A stretch of DNA of 64,000 nucleotides from Ceraceosorus guamensis (Eukaryota; Basidiomycota; Exobasidiomycetes; Ceraceosorales; Ceraceosoraceae): NCBI RefSeq assembly GCF_003144195.1, contig NW_020290007.1, positions 315,556 to 379,555 on the forward strand, written 5' to 3'. The notes beneath the pieces were generated by a model. The model was not told the origin of the DNA and did not search any database. It worked only from the letters and a program-made list of their open reading frames with translations. Positions 30,054 to 41,321 of the stretch are shown here, in pieces. How positions within the stretch are numbered: position 1 is the first letter of the stretch; each line of letters starts with the position of its first letter. Both the position numbers and the translations under genes were made by a program.

Positions 30054-31417
30054 TCATCGGAAGATGGTCCACCATTCTGGCCAGGTCCGGAACCGCCGTT
30101 GCCGTCGTCGGAGGGGCCGTGACCAGACAAAGTATCGGCGTCAGTGAGCTCACGATATTCTACGAGCCTCAAAAGGTTTCGCTGTAGCATCGCAATCGTC
30201 ATCTTGCCGACAGCGGGCAAGTGAAGAGCAGCGCGCGTGCGCACGTCTTTCTCAAAATTCTTTTCGCTACTGAAGTTGACCGTCGTTGCGCCGCGCGGAA
30301 CCCAAGCAGTTGGGATCTTGAAATTGGCAGAAGGGACGCCGCTGATGATGACGTTCGAAGCGCCTACGCAAGCTTCCAGGTCCAGGGAGCAGGGTCTGAC
30401 GATGTGGTGGGGTCGAAGGCGCCTGGAAGAGTTGGCAGCTCTAGCTTCGAGAACCACAGATGATCGCTTGCGCCCAGCTTGTGATGTTTCGTCACCCCCT
30501 GAAAGCGTTTCAGCTCGTGCAATGGCTCCGCCTCGTTTGTTGAACTCTTGCACAGAGCCGATGTCCACGCTGTAGACCTTGGCGCCATCGTTGCTCAACA
30601 ACGCTGCAAGGGGTCGGCCAACGACTTCACTACGATTTACGACCGTGATAGTCTTACCGTATAGGCGGTCCCCGTAAGGCAGCGAGGTGTCGTACACACC
30701 GAGAGCTTCAAGGCATTTGACGATCGCCAGAGGTGTGCAGGGGAGAATCGACTTTGCGAAGCCTTTCGGCACAGCTTCTTCGGCCGAAGCGCCGTCAGGT
30801 GACGAGAGCGAAAGTCTGCGCATGGTGGGCGACAAGTTGCCGCCTCGCGGCTCTGTGACCGTGCCTGGAGCACCGCCAAGTTGCTTCGGAGAGATCCAGC
30901 GAACGTTGTGGTACATATTCCAACAGTACGAGAAATGCAAGCCCTCGACGTCTTTTCGAGGATCGACGATCTGTTGCAAGTAGGTGTCCTGTCGTCCGCC
31001 GAAGATTGGGTAGTATATCATGATTCCGTGCACCTTTGCGTCGGCATTTGCCGCGATGATGAGGTCCTCGACGTCTCCTTCGAGCTCTACGTCGGCGGAT
31101 TGCTCCGAGGTGCCCCCATTCATGGGCTCATCGTCACCATTGATGGGGGCTTCTGAGTCATCCCATGTCTTCCAAATTTCGAACTCGATACCCACGGCTT
31201 CGCAAGCTTTCTTCGTCCATTCCGCGTACGCAACACTGGGTCCACTGGGAGTCGCCAGGATACCGACAAGCTTTGCCTTCCGCTTGCCGGTGTCGAGTCG
31301 AGCTGCGTTGGCGTCGCTAATCTGCTTTTGAAATGGCGCTACGATGGTGGCGGCAGACGCTAGCCGTCCAGGATTCTCGGGCGTTGGCAGACTGGTCTCG
31401 GGAACAGCAGAGCTCAT
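30054..31417 (-). CDS. MTD1: NAD-dependent methylenetetrahydrofolate dehydrogenase (Mtd1)
   Basis: Full-length Mtd1 homology runs from about 31300 to 30160. The enzyme oxidises 5,10-methylene-THF in cytosolic one-carbon metabolism that supplies purine synthesis. Family motifs: VHGIMIYYPIFG, DVEGLHFSYCWNMYHNVRW, ILPCTPLAIVKCLEALGVYD, VVNRSEVVGRPLAALLSNDG, VYSVDI and KMTIAMLQRNLLRLVEY. I place the start at the ATG at 31417 (MSSAVPETSLPTPENPGRL), as family members begin close to this point; an in-frame ATG at 31918 would add 167 low-complexity residues. For the 3' end I propose an intron 30153-30077 (GTGAGC...CCAG, 77 nt), after which a TGA occurs at 30056-30054. Without that splice the frame runs on into the forkhead protein. 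Two inserts relative to yeast Mtd1 are Ser/Arg-rich. Confidence 0.85.
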
Positions 31418-31918
31418 ATTGGCGGCTAAGGTGCCCCTAGATGAAGTCTGATATTCACGTGCGCTGCTGTGGTGAATCACGTCTACGTCGGCTTCGAGAA
31501 ATGTGGACGCCTGCAAGACGCTCAGAACTCGATAGAATGACTGTCTCCGCTGACGACGACTGCGGAAATTCGCTAGAAGCGGCTTGCTGCTGCGCGTCGA
31601 AGGCGAGACGCCAAGGAGGGCGATCCGGGCCGAGACAAGGTCAAGGTCGGTCGGATCCTTGTTCCTGTCTGCTTCCTCGGTGCCGCTCGGTGCCGCAGTG
31701 CCAAAGTGGAAGCCGCTCGCGTCGCTGAAAGCACTACTTGAGCTAGACGATCGGGACAGACCTGGTGTCGCTGCGGTAGACGTAGGCACAGACAGCGAAT
31801 TGGGGGCGGTGATTATTGAGGTAGCGTCAAGAAATGGGTGTGAGAAATGGTGCAGATCGTGCAGCGCAGAGTCGAGTTGTGGACGTGCGCATTCGCAGCG
31901 AGCGTGAATCCATGCCAT

Positions 31919-34900
31919 GGCGATGCGTCAGCCACAATGACGGGCAAGATATGAGGGAGGACGAAGGTGGGAAAGTTAGTAATCGGCGCTTGTATATACG
32001 ACAAAGCAATATGACTGAGCAAGGAGCACAAGTCTGTGGAAGAAGTAGCGCGACCCAAGACGGACAGGATGTGAAAGAGTGGTAGAAGTAAAGGCAGAGC
32101 TTCGCCTCCTGCTACTTCTCTCGCACCGAAGTCCCCACGCCTACTTGATGTTCACAGCGTCTCTGCTGCCCCAATTTTATCAACATCCTTCGTCGATCCT
32201 TGCGGAGACCATGATTGACAGAGCCACACTCACCGTAGTTACCAAGCTGCGGGCCGATGCGTTTGGTATAAACGACGAGCGGGCTTTTGTCCTGAACGGA
32301 AAAGTGCCGAACGTGGCGAAAGCACCTCACTTTGAGTGCAGTCGCGGGCGCTGGGCCGCGGAGAGTACGTCTTTGTGGGCGTCGTTAAATGACCGTTGCC
32401 CGCAAGGAGTCGGTAGCGCCACGCGTGAGAAGCGTCGTAAAGTGATACTCCTGGCGACGAAGCTAACAATGCTCAGCAACTTTCGCAGCCTGCTCCGCTG
32501 GACTAGGAAAAGCGCAGTAGGGTGCGGTGCGGGACGTGTAAGCCAGACAGACGATTGCGCTATCCAGCTCCAAGCACCGGCTTTGCCAGGCGTACCTGGA
32601 AAGGTATGGACGATCGCAAGGGGTAAGAGAAGAGCTGCTATGCAAGGATGCTCAAAGTCTTCCAGCCGTCACAAGCCGGTGGAGAGACTTGTGCAGGTCG
32701 GAGTTCGAATGGGAAACGCCAACGGGAAAATTTGCCAGCTCGATCAACTGGGTGGCACCTGAAGTAGAAAGCAACGGATCGATCACTTGATGACACTCGA
32801 CCGGAGAGCAACACCTTGACCAGTGGATGGCGGTCAGCGTGATCGTCGCGAGGCTGTCGACTCGCTGCGTTTGCTGGGTCCTGCACGATAGGGGAGAAGA
32901 AAAAGTTGTCTGAGCACTGTAACTTGCAGTGGCCTGTGAGAAAAGCAAGAGACCGTTCGCGGCAGCAGCAAGAGCTCGGTCGCTTTGCTCGGCTGCAGTG
33001 AAGGACTGCCCGCCCTGCAAGGAAGGAGGCACGAGACGCGAGAAACGCGTCCGGACGCAGATGCACGGAGCGTGGGACGCAACAAGGACTCGATGGACAG
33101 ACCCAGCAAGGATGCTGTGGCTTGCTCTTGCAGTACGGCCGAGGTGTCGAGTAAACATGTACATACATGTACCGGTACTGTAGCTGGAGCAGCGAAACCG
33201 TTACGGGCACATGTCTGTCTTGCGCCCCTTGCCGATCGCAGCGGTAAGGTCTCTGAGGCTTGCGCCCTCTCCTAAGTCGTGATCTTGCGTGCACCTCTCA
33301 TCAGCTCAATGTATGCCACTTACAATGTATCTCCCACGCGAATCAGCCACACGTTTCGAGCTGCTATCGTCCCTCTGAGTTGTGAGACAACCGAAGACTG
33401 AGAAGTGTTTGGTATGCAAGAGCTGCCAAACAGTCGGAGTCCAATTCTCGTCTGGCGCGGGTTCGCTGATTTGCGAGTGGTGGGGCTTCGTCGTAGCGTT
33501 TGAGAACCTCACCGACGAAGGAATTGTGGGAGGTTATAAAACGCTTGATCCGTATGGAGGAGACCGAGTGGTATGCGATCGATCGCACAGATGGTTTGCG
33601 AGACCCTCTTCTGGCGCAGAAGCGGTGGAAGCGATGGGTGGGAACAAAAAGGGTCGCAAAGGCGAGGGCCCGGTGGCTTTCGACCTGCGAGGATCGCGCG
33701 GCGTGGGCGGAAGGCGGCCGACAAGCCAGGGGCAAGGTGCGTGAAGCTCGATTGACTCGGTAACTATGAAGCGCAGATTGCTGCAGCGATAAGCCGAGAG
33801 TGAGTAAGTGAGTGGTGCGCGACTTCAATGTCATCAGTCGGCACGGCAGACTCTGACTGAAGGAAGGGAACGTCGTGTGAAGAGTAGTCAAAGTATGGTC
33901 GAGCGAGGGCAAGGAATGTAAAACGAGGGCAGAAGCGTACGTTTCACGGCAGAGAATGTTCAAAGCGTAGGACGTATACAGGTCAGGGAGAGGGCTCTGT
34001 TGAGAACGCTTCCAAAATCTGACTCTGGTCGAGCCGAGTCGTTGCGAGGCGTCGACAGTGCCTGGCGGTGCGTTTGAAGTACTCTCAAACCAATCGCAAT
34101 CTGAATGAGCACTGCCCCGCCCTAGATATTTGGCAGCGCTGCCGCCTGCCATGTACCATTGTCGCACCCAAAAGCCAGACGAGTCACCGAGGGTCGAGCA
34201 TCCTGAGAGATCGCGCAGAGAGACCACTCAAGCACGATTGGCCCGAGGTCTACTCGAATTGCACGTCAATATGTCTCGCTGAGCCGCGACGGCCATTGAG
34301 AACCGCGAGTCTGATACAAGAATGCTGGCCGCGTGTACGCATGCGGGCGAGCCAGGAAGGTGATCGATGACTGGTCAATTTTGCACAGAGGATTTTGGGC
34401 GCTCGACTGAGTTTACAGGGCGAGGCTGCAACCGGCTAATTTGATCGGGCATCCAATAGCGCTAGCGTGAGACTAGACGAGCACTCATCTGTCGCTCTGT
34501 GCTCTCTTGCCCTACACGGAAGGCACCACCGTTAGCAAACACACCGACAATTTGAATTGTGACCACCACTGATGAGGATGCAGCTTGCGGTTGTGCCTGT
34601 CCCGCTCTCACGGCCTTGTTCATTTCGGGCCGCTCTGCATCCAGAAGAAAGTGCTTTTCATCACCCGAGTCTTCCAAGGTGACCGCAGTGCGTCTGACAA
34701 ACTTGTGACGCCATGCAAGCGCCCACCGAAAACGTACTCATACAAACGAGCGACCGGCGCTGCGTCAACACACTGTCGGCAACAACTTGAAGCGAGGAGT
34801 GGGGTCACTTCGACTACCGCAGCCAGGAGACTTGGGAAGTGTGCGGCGGGTGATGCGTCACCATGCCCCGAGCAGCGTCAAACACTTCACAAAAGGTTTA

Positions 34901-37056
34901 CAGTGCACTGAACTTGGAGAACAGTCACACTGGTCGTGACACGTCGACACCGCAGCAGCAGGAACGACCATGGTTTGGTAATTGCCAGTAAATGAGCCGC
35001 GGCAAGGGCACATTTCCCGCGCTAGGCGGAGCAGAGCAAAAGTGCGGAGATTCGCGGAGTGCGATACTTGCGCGAAAAGGGTGGGGAGGACCGCGGCAGC
35101 GCGCAACAAGATGTTCGGCAAGGCGAGCGAGCGATCTACGCGCCAGCAGACACCATGCGGCCTGCGAGTTGGAGTCTGGATTCACAATTAAAAGACGCCT
35201 CGCGGATACGCATCTCTCGCAAGGGCTCTTTTCGATACACTTTGCTGCACGGCTGGGCTCATAGCATCTTGTGTATGGTTACCGCGAAAGTGATGCGAAA
35301 CAGGGCAACAATAAAGTGAGACGTGCTGCTTGTCTCAGATGACTCTCGCGCGTCGACTTGATTGACATCACGCACATAGGCAGCATGCATATAGGCACTT
35401 GAGCGGCGGAACAACATGGACCGGACATCTCCGGATGCAGTCAAAGAGGTATCAAACACGATCTACTTTCGGCCTTCTGGTCTCAGGCTTTTCCGGATCT
35501 TCGCCAATTAAGACCTTTAATAACGAGTGGTGCATCAGCATAAAAAATGCATGTTCTTATTGTGATGATCGCGATCAAGCATGGGTGGTCGCGCGTCTTC
35601 TGCAACGGCCCGTGCTTACCATCACGAGGGACGAGTCTTGACCTGGCCAACAATCACAAGTCACTTTGAATCTGTCGCAGCTGATGGAGAGCGCTACACA
35701 GAGCTCGGTTTGTGCGCACGTCAACATAGTTAAGCTCTCTCCATGCTGGCGTCAAAGTCGGATGCGATCGAGATGCACAGACCGCCCAACCACTGAATGG
35801 CAAGCAATCGCAATATTTGCATGCCGTTTCATGGACGGTCGCCTTTCTGCGAACCTTCAACAGTGCTAGCAGCGAGATTGCCTCAAAGGCAACTCTTTGC
35901 GCTCCTTGCTCAATCGAGCTCCATACCCTGCAGCTTGCGCATTCTCTAGTGGGTGTCAGATTGCCAATGCGTCTGCAGAAATAGCCCTCATCCACGGAGC
36001 CTCTTTCAGTGACAGTCTTTGGCTGCTTTCACCGATACTTTGAGTAGTCAAGAGTGGGTAGTAACGTACATGAGGTGTGTGATTTCAGTCGTGAATGTAC
36101 CAGCACAATAGCTCCCAAGCAGTCAAGGGGGCCAGTGCAGTAGCTCCGCCGCGCAAACACGAATCAAAAGCCGGAATGCCTCGGTAAGAGGTTTCACGGC
36201 TCTGTCCGAATTTGCGCGGCCGTTCAAAGGAGAACCAGCATCGATCTAGGGCTCGAGCACTGAACTTGTGGATGATCGATCAGCAGATCATCAGATGTAG
36301 CTATCTGGCCTCAGAACTGCCAGGCTCAGTAGCGAACCTAGCCAACTGTCTCACCTTTTGCAGCGGGGGGCGAGCAGTTGCAGCATGCTTGACCGCAAGC
36401 GGATGCGGCGCTTAACAAAGAGATGCGAAACATCTACACAAATGATGTTCATTGCAACGACGACGGGGAGCAAGGGACCTGTGTTCGGAGATTGGCGAGC
36501 TCGTCGTGGGAGTCTCGTTGTCCTTAATTCACTTCGGATGCTCCGATTCCGGCTCGAGCAGGTGGGGAAGACAGATCCGATCTGCCATAGCACGTAATAC
36601 ATCGTCTCAAAAGCTCATTCGAGCTATCTGGGCAGCCAGCGGTCCAGAGCTATGCGCAGACATTTGGTGTGATTTCGGGGGCAATCGTTTCCCCAATCCC
36701 ACGTATTCTTGCTCAATGAGATGGGCGACGATGGGCAGCCAATCGAGGAGATTTCCGAAGGGCATCTTGACGCGCTCAGAAATTTGCGCTTCGCAACCTT
36801 GGGACGCGCAATGTATTGTGATTTGCTGCGCTTTGAGCAGAGGAAGGATTGCAGGAGTTGTCTTCAGATGTTTGCCAACAGCGGCGCTCAGACTGGTGGA
36901 GTTCCTTGAGCAGCACCGTGCTTGGTCGTCTTGCCCAAAGGATGCGGGCGACGAGGTGTCGTCGAACACAAAGAAACGGTCCAGGGTGGGAGCAAGCTCT
37001 GACTGAGGCCGATGGTGGTTTAGAGTGAGAGCAGGATGTGACTCAGACTGACGGCG
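31919..37056. other. 5.1-kb gene-poor region
   Basis: The longest stretch without a supported gene. Open frames exist (for example 33364-34227 minus, 32079-32762 plus) but have random composition and lack family motifs, and several would begin at non-ATG codons. A TATAAAA box at 33535-33541 and a palindrome-rich block near 33152-33185 (acatgtacatacatgtacc) are visible. A minus-strand stretch at 36607-36969 has more protein-like composition but no ATG or intron model that I can defend. The last part before 37057 should hold the MED18 3' region. Confidence 0.45.
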
Positions 37057-38154
37057 TTACCCAGAATCCGTGTCTCTCTCGAAGCTGCAAATGCCTTTCA
37101 GGCGCTCTTGCAATTTGTCGAGCTCGCGCGTAGCTGAATCAGTGCCAACTTGACCATCGCTCCCAGTGGCCCTCGAGTCTGCGAAAAGAGGGTGTATGAT
37201 GCGCGCCGAGATGCTGTAAGAGGACACGTCATCGGACAGGGGTGCAATATCAGGATTGCCAGCCTGTATCGTGGAGCGCAGAGGTACGAATTAAATGTCA
37301 TTGCTCTCTGGAGTGCAGCTCGATATGTCTGCTGCGGCAGTCTAGTAATGCTCACTCACACGATACACAAGAACTTCGAAACTGGCGCCCCAGCCGGAGG
37401 AGAGGGGCTGTTCTCGCAGCAGAAATCGGATTCCCGTCCGCCTGATTTCCCTTTCAGGGCTGTGTTCAAGGCACAGAACTTAGTAGGCCGCATCGAAGTT
37501 TTGTTGCCCCCAACAGAGTCTCACTCACCTCCAGCCCAAGCTACTGACGGCAGTTTCCCAGTCCGCTTCGCTCTGACGACGATCGTCGCTCGCCTCAGAG
37601 AAGCCAGCCTCGCTAGCGCTGTCATCATCGTGATCGTTCTCCTCTGATGTTGGCAGGAGCATGTCTAATACCACGATGGGACGAACGGTAGCAGGACTCT
37701 CTGTCTGGCCAGCTGCCTGCGGCTTGCGCACAGGAGGCGCGGGCGAAGGCAGCATCAAGGTGCTGCATTTGATTAGGGGATGTGGTCAGCCCCCGTCGTC
37801 GTTTTGTGGTGCTCGCGCGGGACCAGTCGCTGCTCACACATTGCCCTTCTCGCAAAGCACTCTAAGTTTGACCTCTTTTCGAGCCCTTCTGGTTTGTCCC
37901 CACCGCCCATCTTCCTCCTCTACTTCCCTCCTGGCCTGATCGTCTGACCTAGTGCAGATGATTTCTGTTTGCTTGAATGCGGACGGAGCTCGGGAGCCTG
38001 AAGCTCGGGTCAATTCGACCTGCAGGCGAGGAAGAGAAGAGGCAGGAATGCTCGAAACGGCGCTGATGAGCAAGTGTGTCGTTGGCGAACTCTGTGATGA
38101 GGAATTGCCTTGCGCGTTCACGGCGCCAGCTGGCAGCGTGGCATGCCGCGACAT
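37057..38154 (-). CDS. MED18: Mediator complex subunit 18 (Med18/Srb5)
   Basis: Four exons on the minus strand: 38154-37838, 37762-37529, 37381-37360 and 37263-37057; 259 residues. The third exon is a 22-nt microexon that links SLGW to SFEVLVYR and on to AGNPDIAPLSDD, keeping the frame. Med18 features: an N-terminal strand and helix THLLISAVSSIPASSLPRLQ, a charged beta segment KEVKLRVLCEKGNVTLMLP, the WETAVSSLGW-SFEVLVYR pair of strands, SISARIIHPLF, and a final helix ATRELDKLQERLKGICSFE. The subunit belongs to the Mediator head module with Med20 and helps RNA polymerase II initiation and termination. Identification rests on pattern and order of these segments rather than strong identity, so confidence is moderate. 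Confidence 0.7.
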
Positions 38155-38719
38155 GGCCAGGCTTGCACAGCTGAAAAGCAGAGAACGTAGTGCGTGCGCG
38201 GTCCAGTTGAGCCGTTGCTGATCGGAGATGGACGCTTCGAGACTAGGGTACCAGCCAAAAGTGCTCGTCTGTGTGTCGTGAGGTGACTCGCGCGGTTGGT
38301 AAAGACCGACTCACCAAACTGGACTGTGCAGAAGATGCGACGACGAGCAAAAGATGGAAAGGTCGGGCGGGGCTTGTGGAATTTACACGCTGCATGGCTC
38401 GAGCGCGGAAGGTGTTGAACGCACGAGTCACGAGTCACAGTGGAGGAGACGCGCTGCCGACGGCGAGCGGCACGTAGAGCGTGGAGCATTCAAGATTGGT
38501 GATTGTGATTGCTCCGCAACTTCTTCCACAGCAGATACCGCTCTCAATTGCGCGAGTGCAATCTCCTTGCGCATTGATACGACATCCACATCACGCACAT
38601 ACTACTACAAGGGATTTCGCGCTGACAGATCATCGGGAGCAGCGCAGGAGAGGACCAGGTAGGACTCGAGCCTTTCATACGAACATCCCAATCGGTCAGC
38701 TGGAGGTTGGTCGCGCAGG
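38155..38719. other. divergent promoter region of MED18 and SND2
   Basis: 565 bases between two start codons. It contains a small cacgagtcacgagtcacag repeat near 38422-38440 and no gene. Confidence 0.5.
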
Positions 38720-39752
38720 ATGGTGAGTTCTTTGCATCACAGCGACGGCAGCATCTCAAGCTGGGGCTGTCAGGTGTATCCCTGCGATCAGCAATCCTTT
38801 CTCTGACTCACAACCAAACATCACTGCTCCTAGGCTCGTGCTGCTGCCAAGCGCCAAAAGGCTGCGAACGCGTCAGCGCTGCAATCGCTGCGCGTCGGCT
38901 TCCTGATCGTCAATACCATTCATTTGGTCCTCGTCTTCTACGCTTACAGATCAAAAGCGACATGGGGATCCGTCATCAAGTACGCGAGCACAGAAGCGGT
39001 GGCTATCGCGCTTTGGATCACTCTGGAAAAGATGGCGCGCGATGGGGACGACTTGAAGCAGACGGGGTTGACTGCGTGAGTAGCTTGTACGACGGTGGCT
39101 GCGACGAGGACTACGATTGCATGAGTGTATAGAGCACTTGGCTTGGCTAGAGTTGCTCGCTGCTCGCTGCTCTAGCTAGGAGAGCTAGGCATGGACCTCG
39201 CCTCATAGGCTGGAGCTTCGACTGCGGCGCGCACGCAGTCGGACCACTGCGCAAAACGCTCTTCCAGAACCGCTTGCATCCGCACGACGCGCTGACCTGG
39301 CAGAAACTCTACTGTATTGTACCGACGTCAGCTATTTGTTCGACATAATCTACGTAACATGGTTTGTACACGTCGGCACAGCCTTGTTCGGAAGCTGGGT
39401 GTGGTGGATCTGGGCAGTGGTGAGTCGAGCGAGCCATTCTAAAGCAGTGTGTCAACAGACCTGACTGCAACGCTGGCCATGGCAGATCCCGCTGTACGCA
39501 TCGTATATCGCATACAGCAAGCTTGTGGTACCCTTTGTACTTGGCGGCAGGGATCCGCTCCGCGGTTTGTTCTCAGCCTTCGCTGGAAGCTCGGGCGGGA
39601 CAGCGCCTGCTGATCAGGCTGCGACTGAAAATAACGCTGCTGGACAGAGCAAGCGTCAGGCAAAATTGCAAAAAAGAGCAGAGAAGGGAGACCCGAGGGT
39701 TCAGATGCAGCAGAGAGAAGCTGGAAATGCGAGCGGCACAAGGAAACGGTGA
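38720..39752 (+). CDS. SND2: SND2/TMEM208 family ER targeting protein
   Basis: Four exons: 38720-38722, 38834-39075, 39332-39419 and 39486-39752; 199 residues. The first coding exon is the ATG alone, followed at once by GTGAGT. The protein then reads ARAAAKRQKAANASALQSLR. Hydrophobic helices follow: VGFLIVNTIHLVLVFYAY, a half-buried pair around STEAVAIALWITLE, YLFDIIYVTWFVHVGTALFG and IPLYASYIAYSKLVVPFVLG. The tail is basic with SKRQAKLQKRAEKGD. This matches the TMEM208/Snd2 family, part of the SRP-independent route that sends proteins with central or C-terminal membrane helices to the ER. Length agrees with the family. Intron 2 is long (256 nt). Confidence 0.85.
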
Positions 39753-41321
39753 GGCGCCAGTGTTGTACTGTCACCTACAGGCGATGATCAAGCACTTGAA
39801 AGCTCCGCGGAAGGTTTCGCGACGCTCTTTGTCACTCATAACATGCGATGATCTGCTTCAAAAACATGCGGCCTCAGCGGCTCGACTTCGCAAGGTTCAT
39901 TAGCGCCGCTTGCGCTCGACCTCTGCAGCGCAGATGTCCGAAGTAAACCCGAGACGCAAGTGAGGTAGCATCAGCTTCTCGGAGGTTCCTGCCACATTGG
40001 GATCCTAGCTTCTCGCATCGAGTGACTCTCAGCGGCCTCACGCTCATTTGATCGAGTCGCTTTGGGGGGAAGGCTTCGATTCCGCAGCGGAGGACTTTGC
40101 AAAGGCGATTCAAAGATCTTAGGGGAACGAAAGAAGGTAGAAGATGGGCAGCACTACTTGCGGGCCAGGTCGAATGATCCTTTAGCGCTCGGAGGTGATC
40201 TTGAGCCAGATGACGAAATTTTCAGACCTCAAAAGCGTTCTCGACAATCGAGGATCCACAAGTCGGTCGTGAATCACGATTGCACACTGCACACCTATTG
40301 TGACTGTGAGCTGTGAACACGACTGTTGTGTGTGTTCTCAGTTGCATATCCAGGCCACCGGGGGGATCCAGCGACTTTCTTTGTATGTTGGAAAACAGAC
40401 GCCCGCCTCACTCACGAATCTTGACTTTGGCCTTCATCAGATTCATCAAGATTCTCACTCACGACTCATCAAGACTCATCAGACTACTCGTCCAAAGCGC
40501 GAATTAGGTCACGTGACATCGATGGTGGTGCCGCGAGATGACGTCAGAGCATCAAGTCTAGGGTCAGCTGCCTGGCTCGAGCGTGCGGCTTGGCTTCGAT
40601 CGATCAGGTCGCGCCTCGCCGATCCATCCACAAGCGGCGAATTTCGTTGCTGTACATGCTGCAGTACTGTACGTCCTAGCTACGCTATCGAAGAGGCGCA
40701 TCACGACTCCTTCTTCGGGATCAAATGCGTGTTTTCGTCCACGCCAAGGCGGTGGGTGGTGTGGCAGGGTCAAAATCGTGAATAATACAGGCAAGGGTGG
40801 CTTGCATGCGGTCTGGACCGCTTATTGTCCCACGCTTGGCTCTCTCCATGCAGCAGACCCTCGCCGTGGGCTGTGATGGCCGGAGTGCCGCGTTTGAGCG
40901 GATGCGGGAAGAAGTGCTGGTGTTCGCAACCAAGCGGGCACAAAGCACCTCGTCACAGCTTGATATGTGTAGAGGTAGATGTGCTGGAAACGTCGGAGTG
41001 TGACTCGCTACATTCTAGCCGAAGTGGGCCATCGTCATTCCCATGTGTGCTTTGTAAGGCCGGCCAGATGCCTCAAACGACGGCTAACAGCGCTATATCG
41101 ATCCATGTCCTCGGGTCCCTCTTCACCATCGATCTTTTCGGGAACGGCATCGCGATTGGGTCTTCAGCTGACCACCACCACCACCACCATCAGTACAGTG
41201 CATCAACTTTCTGGTGCACTTGGATTCGTCGCCGATTCACTTTGCAGTCCCCTCGGCAGATAGGTAGATAGGTGCAACTCTTGTCCTTTATCACACCTTC
41301 TGGTACCGTCCAGTCCACATC
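39753..41321. other. intergenic region with GAYTC and CCA repeats
   Basis: Lies between SND2 and the C2-domain gene, both on plus. It holds a GATTC/GACTC cluster at 40411-40495 and a (CCA)n run near 41171-41190, which is about 130 bases upstream of the next start. No gene is visible. Confidence 0.5.
40411..40495. repeat. GAYTCNN repeat cluster
   Basis: Reads cactcacgaatcttgac, then cagattcatcaagattctcactcacgactcatcaagactcatcagactactc; GACTC and GATTC alternate at spacings of 5-10 bases. Confidence 0.7.

Larger units (their letters stand above)
27665..31918 (-). other. continuous Mtd1-forkhead reading frame (1,417 codons)
   Basis: From the ATG at 31918 (or the internal one at 31417) to the stop at 27665 there is no in-frame stop. 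The frame encodes complete Mtd1 (codons ~168-590), a Gly/Pro/Asn-rich linker, then the forkhead protein with its domain at ~960-1066. It could be a real fused gene, an intron-retention product, or two neighbouring genes whose short spacer is open by chance. The junction contains a good candidate intron (30153-30077) whose removal ends Mtd1, which favours two genes or alternative products. Confidence 0.6.

Noticed and set aside
32079-32762. Plus-strand open frame of 227 codons
   Set aside because: Begins at GTG, lacks motifs and looks like GC-rich non-coding DNA.
33364-34227. Minus-strand open frame of 287 codons
   Set aside because: Ser/Arg/Leu-heavy random composition, no domain pattern and no convincing start context.
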